From Rosenbergiella collisarenosi (GTDB lineage: Bacteria > Pseudomonadota > Gammaproteobacteria > Enterobacterales > Enterobacteriaceae), in contig NZ_JABBFP010000004.1 in assembly GCF_018494085.1 (NCBI RefSeq), forward strand, positions 124,001 through 188,000: a stretch of 64,000 nucleotides of DNA, read 5' to 3'. Positions 40,514 to 50,007 of the stretch are shown piece after piece. Every line of letters begins with the position of its first letter. The stretch's first letter is position 1. A program made the translations under genes and the position numbers. Under the pieces are notes generated by a model. That model saw nothing but the letters and a program-made list of their open reading frames with translations. It had not been told where the DNA came from and made no database searches.

Positions 40514-41758
40514 ATGGCCCCTTCTAAGACGCAGGTACTGCCCTCCAGTGCCTGGGGAGCAATGGTTATCTGTGGCACTGTCGCGGGAGCGGGGATGTTT
40601 ACACTGCCTGTCGTCATGGCCGGTGCTTGGTACAGCTGGTCAGTGATCATGCTGGTCATCAGCTGGTTCTGCATGCTGCTATCCGGCTTACTCTTTATGA
40701 AAGTGAGCCTCAATTTTCCACTTGGAGCGGGTTACGACACTCTTACCCAAGTCCTCACCCCGCGCTGGTGGCGAAAATTGAACGGCTTAAGTATCAGTTT
40801 CGTGCTAGGTATCCTCACCTATGCCTACATTTCCGCGAGCGGGCCTGTGTACCAGCAGTCGATCACCGCCACAGGGATAACCATCAACGATGCCGAGGCG
40901 AAAATCTTATTGACCGCAGTCGTCGGCTTTGTGGTATGGCTTGGGACGAAAGGGGTGAGCCGGCTGATCACACTCTGTCTTGTCGCAAAACTGCTCCTCT
41001 TTTTTATGCTGTTCGGTGGGCTCATCCACCATGTGGAACTCGCGCAGCTCTTCTCTCCGGGCGATAGTACCGCGCATCCGGCCTATTTCCCTTATCTACT
41101 CGCAGTTGTGCCTTTTTGCCTCGCCTCGTTCGGTTTTCACGGCAATATCACAGGGTTGATAAGTTACTATCAAGGTCATGCAGGAAAAGTTAAGCGAGCC
41201 TTAATCTGGGGAACGCTCTTTGCACTGGTTATCTATCTATTTTGGCTAACCTGCACCATGGGGAATATTCCTCGTTCCGCCTTCCCGGATATTAGTCGTC
41301 AGGGGGGCGATATCCATGCGTTAATCCAAGCGATGCACGATCGTATCTCTCAGCGCTCACTTGGCTTATTGCTCGATATCTTCTCTCACTTTGCCGTTAT
41401 CTGCTCATTCCTAGGGGTCACCGTCGGTTTATTTGATTTTATTGCAGATAAACTCGGCTTCGATAACAGCAAGACCGGGCGAGCAAAGACTGCACTAATC
41501 ACCTTTTGTCCACCACTCATCGCCTCGATTCTCTTTCCGCAAGGGTTTCTGCTGGCGATTGGCTACGCGGGACTGCTGGCGACGCTGTGGGCGCTCTTTA
41601 CCCCTGCGCTGTTAGCCTGGAAGGCACATGACCGTTTCACGCCTAAGACGCCTCGTCGTCTATCCCAGACGTTATCAATCGGGTTAGTGGTTACCTTCGG
41701 CATCGTCAACATCGTGGCCTGGTGTGCAAGCCAGCTCCAGCTCATCCCTATTTTTTGA
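40514..41758 (+). CDS. mtr: Tryptophan permease Mtr
   Basis: A high-affinity aromatic amino-acid permease of the HAAAP family, 414 residues, the same length as E. coli Mtr. It has 11 predicted helices, with GTVAGAGMFTLPVVMAGAWY at the N-terminus, ILTYAYISASG, and PFCLASFGFHGNITGLISYY. A GAGGAG ribosome site precedes the ATG. Specificity for tryptophan over tyrosine is by overall similarity. I saw no TrpR-type operator. Confidence 0.87.
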   Translation: MAPSKTQVLPSSAWGAMVICGTVAGAGMFTLPVVMAGAWYSWSVIMLVISWFCMLLSGLLFMKVSLNFPLGAGYDTLTQVLTPRWWRKLNGLSISFVLGILTYAYISASGPVYQQSITATGITINDAEAKILLTAVVGFVVWLGTKGVSRLITLCLVAKLLLFFMLFGGLIHHVELAQLFSPGDSTAHPAYFPYLLAVVPFCLASFGFHGNITGLISYYQGHAGKVKRALIWGTLFALVIYLFWLTCTMGNIPRSAFPDISRQGGDIHALIQAMHDRISQRSLGLLLDIFSHFAVICSFLGVTVGLFDFIADKLGFDNSKTGRAKTALITFCPPLIASILFPQGFLLAIGYAGLLATLWALFTPALLAWKAHDRFTPKTPRRLSQTLSIGLVVTFGIVNIVAWCASQLQLIPIF

Positions 41759-41832
41759 GGATACGTGCTGCGCTCAACGCAGACTAAAGGACCCGCACTA
41801 TACTTACTTAAAAAGTATCTTGAGGGTCTATC

Positions 41833-43560
41833 ATGTCTGAACGGTCTGTGGCTTCACTCATCATTGAACAGCTGGAAAAAGCGGGTGTAGAACATTGTTA
41901 TGGCGTTGTCGGGGATACGCTGAATTATATCACCGACGAGATGAGCCGCAGCAGTATCCAATGGGTACACGTTCGTCATGAAGAAGTAGCTGGCTTTGCC
42001 GCAGGGGCTGAGGCTTTGATAGCCGATAGATTGACTGCATGCGCCGGATCATGCGGTCCCGGCGGACTCCATTTTATCAACGGTCTATTTGAAAGCCATC
42101 GTAATCGTGCGCCAGTCATTTTACTCGCCAGTCAAATCAGCAGCGAATTACTGGGTAACGATTTCCCTCAAGAAGTCGATTTCCGCTCCGTCTATCAGAG
42201 CTGTTCGGTATTCTGCGAACAAATACTTACTGCCGACCAAGCCCCTGCCGTGATCCGTCGCGCCTGCCAAGCGGCGCTCAACCAACGCGGCGTGGCCGTT
42301 GTCATTGTTCCCGTCGATATTAGTAAAGCCAAAACCCAAGCGTTGACGCAGTCTATCTGGCGCCCGCAACCGCAATTACTCGCCAACCCCGACGAACTAC
42401 AGACTATCGCTGCATTACTTAACAAAGGGAAACGCATAGCGTTCTACGCGGGAGCAGGCTGCGAAGGTGCACATGACGCATTAGTCGCTCTGGCGGAGAA
42501 GCTACAAGCCCCCATCGTTAACACCTCTCGCGGTAAAGACTTTATCGAATACGATAACCCTTACTCAGTCGGAATGACCGGTATTTTCGGTAGTGAAGCC
42601 GGTTTCGAGGCTATTAAGCAGTGCGACGTCTTATTGTTATTGGGGGCCGATTTCGCGTGGTCTCAATTCTATCCACAGAAGGCAACGATTATCCAAATTG
42701 ACCAAGATGCGACGCATCTGGGTCGCCGTCATCCTATTGCCTTCGGTGCTGTGGGCCACGTTAGTGATACGTTAACAGCACTTATTCCGTTGGTCGAAAC
42801 GCGGCAGGACGACCACTTTCTGCGGCAGATTATGAAGGTACATGATAAATCCGTCGAACGACGCCATAAAGAAGAACGCCGTGCTACCGGCCACCCTATC
42901 CATCCGCAGTACTTGGTGAGCCTCCTGAATCGCCACGCTGAAAAAGATGCTTTATTCACCGCCGATGGTGGTTCGGCCATGGTATGGCTACTCCGTCATA
43001 TCGATAGCTTGGGGACTCGGCGTACGTTAGCGAGTCTACTGCATGGCACCATGGCCAATGCAATGCCACAGGCGATCGGCCTGCAGGTCGCCTTTCCTCA
43101 ACGCCAAGTTATCGCCTTATGTGGAGATGGCGGTCTGAGTATGCTACTCGGTGACTTATTTACCCTGGTTCAAGAAGAGTTACCCGTGAAACTGGTGGTG
43201 ATCAATAATGGCTCACTCAATTTCGTCGAGTTGGAACAGAAGATCGAAGGCCTGCTCGATCATTACACTAAATTAAAGAATGATAACTTCGCGAAAGTTG
43301 CCGGTGCCATCGGCCTCTATAGTCAGAAAGTGATTGAAGCGCAAACGCTAGAAGAAGCGGTGCAGCGTTTTCTCGCCCATCCAGGGCCCGCGTTGTTAGA
43401 TGTACATACCCATCCAAACGAGCTAGTCATGCCGCCTGAGGTTTCGTTGAGTCAGGTGGCCGATACCGCGCTCTACGCCGCCAAAGCGGTGTTCCATGGT
43501 CGCCTCTCTGACGTGACGAGCCTGATAGGTAGCGAGATAAGCCAAAAACTCGGCAAATAA
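41833..43560 (+). CDS. PoxB-like thiamine-diphosphate enzyme (pyruvate:quinone oxidoreductase family)
   Basis: A 575-residue TPP enzyme (E. coli PoxB 572) that in the family oxidatively decarboxylates pyruvate to acetate with electron transfer to ubiquinone. The catalytic Glu50 is in VRHEEVAGFAAGAEA, the FAD-domain region is full length, and the TPP motif is GDGGLSMLLGDL...NNGSLN. The C-terminal 30 residues differ from the E. coli membrane-binding tail. Acetolactate-synthase-like activity cannot be excluded, so I give no symbol. It lies 74 bp after mtr. Confidence 0.82.
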   Translation: MSERSVASLIIEQLEKAGVEHCYGVVGDTLNYITDEMSRSSIQWVHVRHEEVAGFAAGAEALIADRLTACAGSCGPGGLHFINGLFESHRNRAPVILLASQISSELLGNDFPQEVDFRSVYQSCSVFCEQILTADQAPAVIRRACQAALNQRGVAVVIVPVDISKAKTQALTQSIWRPQPQLLANPDELQTIAALLNKGKRIAFYAGAGCEGAHDALVALAEKLQAPIVNTSRGKDFIEYDNPYSVGMTGIFGSEAGFEAIKQCDVLLLLGADFAWSQFYPQKATIIQIDQDATHLGRRHPIAFGAVGHVSDTLTALIPLVETRQDDHFLRQIMKVHDKSVERRHKEERRATGHPIHPQYLVSLLNRHAEKDALFTADGGSAMVWLLRHIDSLGTRRTLASLLHGTMANAMPQAIGLQVAFPQRQVIALCGDGGLSMLLGDLFTLVQEELPVKLVVINNGSLNFVELEQKIEGLLDHYTKLKNDNFAKVAGAIGLYSQKVIEAQTLEEAVQRFLAHPGPALLDVHTHPNELVMPPEVSLSQVADTALYAAKAVFHGRLSDVTSLIGSEISQKLGK

Positions 43561-43577
43561 TAGAAGGCAGGTATTTC

Positions 43578-43607
43578 ACTCCCCTAGGCCACGCTTCGGG
43601 GAGTTTC
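43578..43607 (+). terminator. Terminator after the PoxB-like gene
   Basis: A 7-bp stem (ACTCCCC at 43578-43584, GGGGAGT at 43598-43604) is followed by TTTCG. Moderate strength. Confidence 0.6.
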
Positions 43608-43662
43608 GTCTATGCTTATAACTTTGTGTCATTCAGGGTATTAACAGGATAAAGGACAGCCT

Positions 43663-45171
43663 ATGCTGAAAATTAAACGTAAAAAAGTCAAACCGATGGG
43701 CATCAATGATGTGACTATCATTGACGATGGTCGCCTCAAGAAAGCGATCACCGCCGCCGCCCTTGGTAATGCCATGGAGTGGTTCGATTTCGGGGTCTAC
43801 GGCTATGTCGCGACGGTTCTGGGTAAAGTCTTCTTCCCTCATGCGTCACCCGGTATACAAATCATTGCCGCACTCGCCACCTTCTCCGTTCCCTTCATTA
43901 TTCGCCCAATCGGTGGGATGTTTTTTGGTCGCTTAGGCGATAAATATGGTCGTCAACAAATCCTTGCCATGACCATAATTTTAATGACGTTGAGTACCTT
44001 CTGTATCGGTCTCATTCCCTCGTATAACACCATTGGTATCTGGGCGCCTATCTTGCTATTAATCGCCAAGATGGTGCAGGGTTTCTCGGTAGGAGGCGAA
44101 TACACCGGAGCATCCATCTTCGTTGCCGAGTACTCTCCAGACCGTAAACGCGGGTTTATGGGTAGCTGGCTTGATTTCGGCTCGTTGGTCGGATTTATCT
44201 GCGGAGCAGGCATCGTTGTACTTCTTAACGCGATTTTAGGTCAAGAGACCTTCAACGATTGGGGCTGGCGCATCCCGTTCTTCCTGGCGCTACCATTAGG
44301 ATTGGTCGGCCTCTATCTTCGCCATGCATTAGAAGAGACCCCCGCTTTCCAAAAACACGTTGAATCATTGGAAGAAGGTTCTAAGCAAGGCTTAAGCGAA
44401 GGCCCTTCCGTCCCCTTCAGAGAGGTCGCGCGTAAACACTGGCGTAATCTTATCTCTTGTATCGGTATCGTGATCACCACCAATGTCGCGTATTACATGC
44501 TATTGACCTATGTCCCTAGCTACCTGACTCACGATTTACACTATTCCGAGAACCGCGGCGTCTTTATTATCGTGGTCATCATGGTCGCGATGCTTTTTGT
44601 ACAGCCGATCATGGGGCTACTTAGCGATAAATTTGGCCGCCGCCCGTTCATCATAATCGGTAGCGTCGCGATGGTACTCTTTTCTATCCCGTCGTTTATG
44701 CTAATCACCCATCACAGCTTGGTCGCGTTATTCTTCGGACTACTGATCCAGGCCGTTATCCTTAACTGCTTAATTGGCGTCATGGCGGCAACTCTACCCG
44801 CGATGTTCCCAACAGAAGTCCGTTATAGCGCACTGGCCAGTACCTATAATATCTCGATCTTGATCGCGGGGATCACTCCAACGCTGACCGCATGGTTAGT
44901 TGAAACGACGGGTAACCTTTATATGCCGGGTTGGTACCTCGTCGTGGTCGGTATTATTGGGGTAATAACGGGGATTACTATGCGTGAAACGGCGAATAAA
45001 CCACTCTATGGTGGAACGCCTGCAGCCTCTTCTCTTGAGGAAGCGAAAGAACTCCTTCAAGAGCATCACGATGGTATCGAACAAAGGATTGAAGATATCG
45101 ATGAAGAGCTTGAGGAGCTAAAACGTAAACGTCGTAACTTAGTCGATCAACATCCAAAAATTGATCACTAA
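43663..45171 (+). CDS. proP: Proline/betaine transporter ProP
   Basis: A proton symporter of the major facilitator superfamily that accumulates proline, betaine and ectoine under osmotic stress. The 502 residues (E. coli 500) have 12 helices, the GDKYGRQ loop between helices 2 and 3, and the C-terminal antiparallel coiled coil (ELLQEHHDGIEQRIEDIDEE-LEELKRKRRNLV) that sets the osmotic threshold in ProP. Conservation is high from MLKIKRKKVKPMG to QHPKIDH. Confidence 0.95.
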   Translation: MLKIKRKKVKPMGINDVTIIDDGRLKKAITAAALGNAMEWFDFGVYGYVATVLGKVFFPHASPGIQIIAALATFSVPFIIRPIGGMFFGRLGDKYGRQQILAMTIILMTLSTFCIGLIPSYNTIGIWAPILLLIAKMVQGFSVGGEYTGASIFVAEYSPDRKRGFMGSWLDFGSLVGFICGAGIVVLLNAILGQETFNDWGWRIPFFLALPLGLVGLYLRHALEETPAFQKHVESLEEGSKQGLSEGPSVPFREVARKHWRNLISCIGIVITTNVAYYMLLTYVPSYLTHDLHYSENRGVFIIVVIMVAMLFVQPIMGLLSDKFGRRPFIIIGSVAMVLFSIPSFMLITHHSLVALFFGLLIQAVILNCLIGVMAATLPAMFPTEVRYSALASTYNISILIAGITPTLTAWLVETTGNLYMPGWYLVVVGIIGVITGITMRETANKPLYGGTPAASSLEEAKELLQEHHDGIEQRIEDIDEELEELKRKRRNLVDQHPKIDH

Positions 45172-45180
45172 ACACTGACC

Positions 45181-45209
45181 AACGGCTACCTAGAAGGTAG
45201 CCGTTTTCT
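45181..45209 (+). terminator. Rho-independent terminator after proP
   Basis: A perfect 10-bp stem (AACGGCTACC at 45181-45190, complement at 45196-45205) with a 5-base loop, followed by TTCTT. Confidence 0.85.
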
Positions 45210-45275
45210 TGCGACTACTCTCGCTCACCTGCGCACTCTCCTCTTTCATGCAAACCCCTTATCCTTCACCTTACT

Positions 45276-45296
45276 TTGTGTTATGTTATAACAAAA
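45276..45296. promoter_or_regulatory. Zur-like box upstream of zinT
   Basis: A dyad GTTAT-GTT-ATAAC at 45280-45292, extended to 45276-45296 by flanking T and A pairs, lies 18-39 bp upstream of the zinT ATG. It resembles the AT-rich Zur operator core TGTTATANTATAACA. Repression by Zur when zinc is sufficient fits known zinT control. Confidence 0.7.
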
Positions 45297-45314
45297 CATA
45301 ATTAAGGGTTAGTC

Positions 45315-45959
45315 ATGACGTTTACCTCTATAAAAAAAAGCATCCTCTTTGGGTTACTTTGCACAGTGCAGGGTGTGACGTGGGCGCACGGTAGCCATGG
45401 CCACACGATGAGCGCCGAAGAGAAAAGAATTACCCAGGGGGTATTCACCGACCAACAAGTGGCTGCGCGTCCACTGTCTGATTGGGATGGTGTCTGGCAG
45501 TCGGTTTATCCTCTTTTACAAAAAGGCGCACTCACGCCAGTCTTTGAGGCGAAAGCCGCCGCACAGCACACCTCTATCGCTGAAATTACGCGCTATTATC
45601 AAACCGGCTATCAGACCGATATCGAGAGTATTGAAATCGAAAACGATAAGGTGGAATTTATTCGAGGGAAGGAGAAGTCTGCCTGTCATTATCAAAATGC
45701 CGGTTATAAAATTCTGACCTACCCTTCAGGTAAGCGCGGGGTCAGGTATCTGTTTGAATGTCGCGATCCTGCCTCACACGCTCCGCGTTACTTACAATTT
45801 AGCGATCACCGTATCGCGCCACATCACTCCGACCACTTCCATATCTTTCTCGGTAATGATTCGCAAGAGGCGCTATTGAAGGAAATGCACCATTGGCCGA
45901 CCTACTTTCCCTATCAGATGATGGATAAAGAGATCATCGACGATATGCTCCATCACTAA
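45315..45959 (+). CDS. zinT: Periplasmic zinc-binding protein ZinT
   Basis: A lipocalin-like periplasmic metal chaperone (214 residues; E. coli 216) that captures zinc and cadmium and supports ZnuABC. A Sec signal (ILFGLLCTVQGVTWA) is followed by a His-rich stretch HGSHGH. The core metal histidines lie in the HHSDHFHIF block, with LSDWDGVWQSVYP and RYLFECRDP conserved. Its 3' end overlaps the opposite-strand phosphatase gene by 4 bases. Confidence 0.95.
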   Translation: MTFTSIKKSILFGLLCTVQGVTWAHGSHGHTMSAEEKRITQGVFTDQQVAARPLSDWDGVWQSVYPLLQKGALTPVFEAKAAAQHTSIAEITRYYQTGYQTDIESIEIENDKVEFIRGKEKSACHYQNAGYKILTYPSGKRGVRYLFECRDPASHAPRYLQFSDHRIAPHHSDHFHIFLGNDSQEALLKEMHHWPTYFPYQMMDKEIIDDMLHH

Positions 45960-46720
45960 GCGGTTAGCCATTTGTTTTGAATCAGCTGGCGTTGCGCTAC
46001 CGTGACGCCATACTCTTGCTCAAGCCAGCGATCGGTCGTGCCATAACGCTGTTTAATCTCGCGTAAGGCTGCAACCAGCCACTCCTCTTCGGCAGACAGT
46101 AGCTGCCGGAAGTTATTCCGCGCCTTATCGCTAATCGTGGTGGGCCAATAGTCCAGCGCCCGCTGACCAATACTATCCAATTGCCCATTCGTCGCTAAAT
46201 AATTCTCAATGATCGTCGACTCGTCACAGCCCAGCAGTAACAGCGTTAATGCGCAGCCTACCCCTGTACGATCTTTGCCTATCGCGCAATGCTGAATAAC
46301 GCTTTGCGTCTCAGCCTGGCTAAGCGTCGTAATCAGCTGTCGCCAAGCGGGGTTATGAAAGGGTAATTGTTGGTAGAGCTGAGTCATGAATCGATCGACC
46401 GCTAACGCCTCGATAGCCTGGGGTGAAAACTCGACTACTTTTGCATCGACAGCAAGATCCGGCGGATTAGCGGGAAGATTGAGATAACACGCCCCTAAAA
46501 CTTGTCGATCGGGCTTCGCCTTAGCTTCATGACTATCGCGATAGTCCAGAATGGTCAGTGCGGGGAGTTGCTCTAACGTATGTGTGTCTTGCTCGCTTAA
46601 GCAGTCTAATGCGCTACACCGAAAGAGCCGATTAGGTTTAACTTTTCTGCCATCAGCCCCAATTAATCCCCCGAGTTGGCGGAAGTTGGCAATACTTTCT
46701 AGTATTATTTCTTGAGTCAT
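45956..46720 (-). CDS. Tyrosine/serine protein phosphatase-like (Y_phosphatase3 family)
   Basis: A 254-residue cytoplasmic phosphatase of the dual-specificity/lipid-phosphatase type. The P-loop HCAIGKDRTG supplies Cys145 and Arg151 (CX5R), and the N-terminal ANFRQLGGLIGADGR and LFRCSAL blocks are typical. The natural substrate is unknown; protein tyrosine, phosphoinositide or nucleotide substrates occur in the family. It is convergent with zinT. Confidence 0.85.
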   Translation of the reverse strand: MTQEIILESIANFRQLGGLIGADGRKVKPNRLFRCSALDCLSEQDTHTLEQLPALTILDYRDSHEAKAKPDRQVLGACYLNLPANPPDLAVDAKVVEFSPQAIEALAVDRFMTQLYQQLPFHNPAWRQLITTLSQAETQSVIQHCAIGKDRTGVGCALTLLLLGCDESTIIENYLATNGQLDSIGQRALDYWPTTISDKARNNFRQLLSAEEEWLVAALREIKQRYGTTDRWLEQEYGVTVAQRQLIQNKWLTA

Positions 46721-47001
46721 TGTCGCGTTATCTCCCTGAATCTACTCAGTAAATCATAGACGATGGTGGCTTCCATCATACCGCGCTTAGGCTCAGTAGA
46801 CCCTGATCGCCATCATGATTGTCATCGTGGAAAGGCATCTCAGCCTGATCGAACTATAATCTCGTGCGCATAATTTTCGCGTAGAGATCGATTAACTGAT
46901 TGTAATCATCCACAAATTTTACGGCGATCATATTCAAATTTATTCAATTTCATCGAGAAACTATTCCGCTATATGATTAGTTTTTAACAGGAGACGATGC
47001 G

Positions 47002-47418
47002 ATGACTTTACTCACTAAATTTAATCAAGCGGTGGATCACCCCGATGCTGGGCGTTTATTGCTCCGCTGTGTACTGGGCGTATTAATGCTATTCCACGGC
47101 TTTTTCAAGCTGACCCATGGCGTATCGTGGATTGCCCCGATCCTTGCCGCACACCATCTTCCTAGTGTCCTGGCGTATGGCGCCTATATCGGTGAAGTGG
47201 TCGCGCCGATTTGTATTATCTTAGGACTGTTCGCGCGGCTTGCCGGGTTAGTTTATGCGGTGAACATGGTCTTCGCCGTCGTTCTGATTGCCGGCGCTAA
47301 CTTCTGGACGACTACCGACGTGGGCGCTTGGGCGCTCGAAACCGAAGCACTTTATCTATTTGGTGGCCTACTCGTTATGCTGCTTGGCCCCGGAAAATAC
47401 AGTATTTCCAAAGCGTAA
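47002..47418 (+). CDS. DoxX-family membrane protein
   Basis: A 138-residue integral membrane protein with four predicted helices (LLLRCVLGVLMLFHGFFKLT, then ICIILGLFARLAGLVYAVNM). DoxX proteins are associated with thiol or sulfur redox chemistry but most, including this, have no defined activity. A CAGGAG ribosome site lies upstream. It precedes the ydeP homologue by 117 bp in the same direction. Confidence 0.85.
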   Translation: MTLLTKFNQAVDHPDAGRLLLRCVLGVLMLFHGFFKLTHGVSWIAPILAAHHLPSVLAYGAYIGEVVAPICIILGLFARLAGLVYAVNMVFAVVLIAGANFWTTTDVGAWALETEALYLFGGLLVMLLGPGKYSISKA

Positions 47419-47535
47419 GCGTCAAGGAGGTGAGACACCACTCGCCTCCTCATTTCCAGACACACTTCTCACCCTTGCTTGCTCCCCCTAGGCGCCTATA
47501 ATTAAAACTCTTCCCCTATCCTCTTGGAGTGAGTT

Positions 47536-49815
47536 ATGTCAACTAAGCGTCATGTCCCTGGTATTCATCCCTATAATGGACCGGCTGGCGGTTGGGGGGC
47601 ATTAAAAGCGACGGCGATTGCCGTCAAAACCCAGATGGATACCTTAGTCGCGCCGAAGGCACTTCTCAATACTAACCAGCCCGATGGCTTCGACTGCCCG
47701 GGGTGTGCTTGGCCCGATAAGAACCACCACTCTACTTTCCAATTTTGCGAAAATGGCGCCAAGGCGGTGACTTGGGAAGCCACCTCGCGGCGGGTGACCG
47801 CGGAATTTCTGAGTAAAACACCGGTAAGCACTCTACTGACCCGTAGCGACTACGAGCTAGAGGGTTACGGACGCTTAACCCAACCGTTACGCTACGACGC
47901 CGCTTCCGACACCTTGCAGCCGATTAATTGGGAAGAGGCCTTCACCCTTATTGGTGAACGGCTGCAACAGCTGCCTGCAGAGCAAGTCGAATTCTATACA
48001 TCGGGACGAACCTCTAACGAGGCGGCTTACCTTTATCAACTGATGATCCGCGACTATGGCTGCAATAACTTTCCCGATTGCTCCAACATGTGTCACGAGG
48101 CAACCAGTGTGGGGCTACCGCACTCTATTGGCATCGGCAAAGGCACTGTGTCGCTAGAAGATTTCGATAAAACCGAGCTTATTATCTCCATCGGCCACAA
48201 TCCTGGTACCAACCATCCGCGGATGATGGGGACGCTGCATGAAGCGGCGCGGCGTAATGTGCCGATTATCGTACTTAATCCGATGAAAGAACGCGCCCTA
48301 GAACGCTTCGCCGACCCGCAGAACCCAATTGAGATGGCCACTTACCAATCGACCGATATCGCCTCTTCTTATTATCAAGTCAAGGCGGGCGGCGATGTTG
48401 CGGCACTTAAGGGTATCGCTAAAGCCTTGTTAGAGGCTGAAGACATTAGCCACGATGTGCTTGACCGTGAGTTTATCGATGAACATACCCTGGACTTCGC
48501 TGAATTTGCCGATGATATCCGTGCAACGTCTTGGGATGCCATCGAACAGGCCAGCGGATTAAAAGTCGAAGATCTCACGCGGGTTGCCGAGCATTATGCG
48601 AATTCAAAAGCCACCATCATCACTTACGGGATGGGGATTACTCAGCATGAGCACGGGACACAAAATGTGCAGCTCATCGCCAGCCTACTACTTATGCGCG
48701 GAAACTTCGGTAAGCAAGGTGCAGGGATCTGCCCGCTACGCGGCCACTCTAACGTACAGGGGAACCGCACGGTCGGGATCACTGAGAAACCTACCGAACG
48801 CTTTCTTAACGATCTCGACCAGTACTTTGGGATCCATTCACCGCGTGAGCACGGTCATGACGCCGGTGCCGCAATGGAAGCGATAATTCGCGGCGAATCG
48901 AAGGCTCTTGTCTGTTTAGGAGGAAATTTTGCCGTCGCCCTCCCCGATCCTGAGCACTGCTTCCCAGCCTTAAAAGAGTTGGATCTTAGCGTACACGTCG
49001 CGACCAAATTAAACCGTAGTCACTTATTGGTCGCCAAAGAAACCATTATCCTACCCTGTCTAGGACGTACCGAAATCGATCAGCAAGCAACTGGCCCACA
49101 ATCAATCACCGTGGAAGATAGTATGTCGATGGTGCATGCCTCTGCAGGGAAACTTAAACCTGCCTCACCAGCATTACTCTCAGAAATCGCCATCGTTGCC
49201 GGGATCGCCCAGGCGACCTTGCCTCATTCCCGCATTGATTATGCCCATTATGTTGAGGACTATGCGCGAATTCGCGAGGCGATCGAGGCTACGATCCCTG
49301 GCTTTAACGATTACAATCAACGGATTAAGCAGCCCGGCGGGTTCCGGATGCCCCTTCCCCCCACCCAGCGCCAGTGGCCGACCCCGTCAGGACTTGCCCA
49401 CTTTATGGTTTATCCAGGGCTCAATGAAGACGAGGCATTGCGTGAACAACGTGCGCTTCGGCTGATCACTCTGCGTAGCCACGATCAATACAACACCACG
49501 TTATATGGATTGGACGATCGCTACCGCGGCGTTTTTGGAAGACGAGATGTGCTGTTTATGAACCCAGAGGATATGAGCGAGCAAGGCCTTGAACATGGCG
49601 ATGTGGTTGATATTGTCACGGCATTGCCAGACTGTGAGGCTCGCATGGAAAGCATCACCGTAATTGAGTATGCCATCGCCCGCGGTTCTGTCGGCGCTTA
49701 CTATCCTGAGGCCAATATTCTGATCCCATTGAGTTATCGCGATCCACAGAGCGGGACGCCAGCCTATAAGTCTCTACCGGTTAACGTGGTGCTGCGCGAG
49801 ACGGCAACCGCATAA
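47536..49815 (+). CDS. ydeP: YdeP-type molybdopterin oxidoreductase
   Basis: A molybdopterin-guanine-dinucleotide oxidoreductase of the FdhF/YdeP group, 759 residues as in E. coli YdeP, which is linked to acid resistance but has no known substrate. The N-terminus has FDCPGCAWPD and FCENGAKAV. The body shows EFYTSGRTSNEAAYLYQL, NCSNMCHE-type cysteines (FPDCSNMCHEATS), GHNPGTNHPRM and GICPLRGHSNVQGNRTVG. The C-terminal MGD-binding domain includes RSHDQYNTTLYG. No Tat signal is visible, so it is probably cytoplasmic. Confidence 0.88.
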   Translation: MSTKRHVPGIHPYNGPAGGWGALKATAIAVKTQMDTLVAPKALLNTNQPDGFDCPGCAWPDKNHHSTFQFCENGAKAVTWEATSRRVTAEFLSKTPVSTLLTRSDYELEGYGRLTQPLRYDAASDTLQPINWEEAFTLIGERLQQLPAEQVEFYTSGRTSNEAAYLYQLMIRDYGCNNFPDCSNMCHEATSVGLPHSIGIGKGTVSLEDFDKTELIISIGHNPGTNHPRMMGTLHEAARRNVPIIVLNPMKERALERFADPQNPIEMATYQSTDIASSYYQVKAGGDVAALKGIAKALLEAEDISHDVLDREFIDEHTLDFAEFADDIRATSWDAIEQASGLKVEDLTRVAEHYANSKATIITYGMGITQHEHGTQNVQLIASLLLMRGNFGKQGAGICPLRGHSNVQGNRTVGITEKPTERFLNDLDQYFGIHSPREHGHDAGAAMEAIIRGESKALVCLGGNFAVALPDPEHCFPALKELDLSVHVATKLNRSHLLVAKETIILPCLGRTEIDQQATGPQSITVEDSMSMVHASAGKLKPASPALLSEIAIVAGIAQATLPHSRIDYAHYVEDYARIREAIEATIPGFNDYNQRIKQPGGFRMPLPPTQRQWPTPSGLAHFMVYPGLNEDEALREQRALRLITLRSHDQYNTTLYGLDDRYRGVFGRRDVLFMNPEDMSEQGLEHGDVVDIVTALPDCEARMESITVIEYAIARGSVGAYYPEANILIPLSYRDPQSGTPAYKSLPVNVVLRETATA

Positions 49816-49823
49816 CCTACCCA

Positions 49824-49850
49824 GCCAACGGGGTTTGTCGCCCTGTTGGC
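49824..49850 (+). terminator. Hairpin after ydeP
   Basis: A 10-bp stem with one G-T pair (GCCAACGGGG at 49824-49833 with CCCTGTTGGC at 49841-49850) follows the ydeP stop. There is no clear T run. Confidence 0.55.
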
Positions 49851-50007
49851 CAACGTTGCCCTTATAATTTCCACGCGATACCGCTAAAAATTGTTTAGAA
49901 ATGTTTTTTTTGTGATCTAAATCTTATTTTTTCGTATTTTTACAAAAAATTACGTTACTCTTTTGTTACGCACAGCGTTTCCGTAACGACTCACTCTAAG
50001 AATAACT

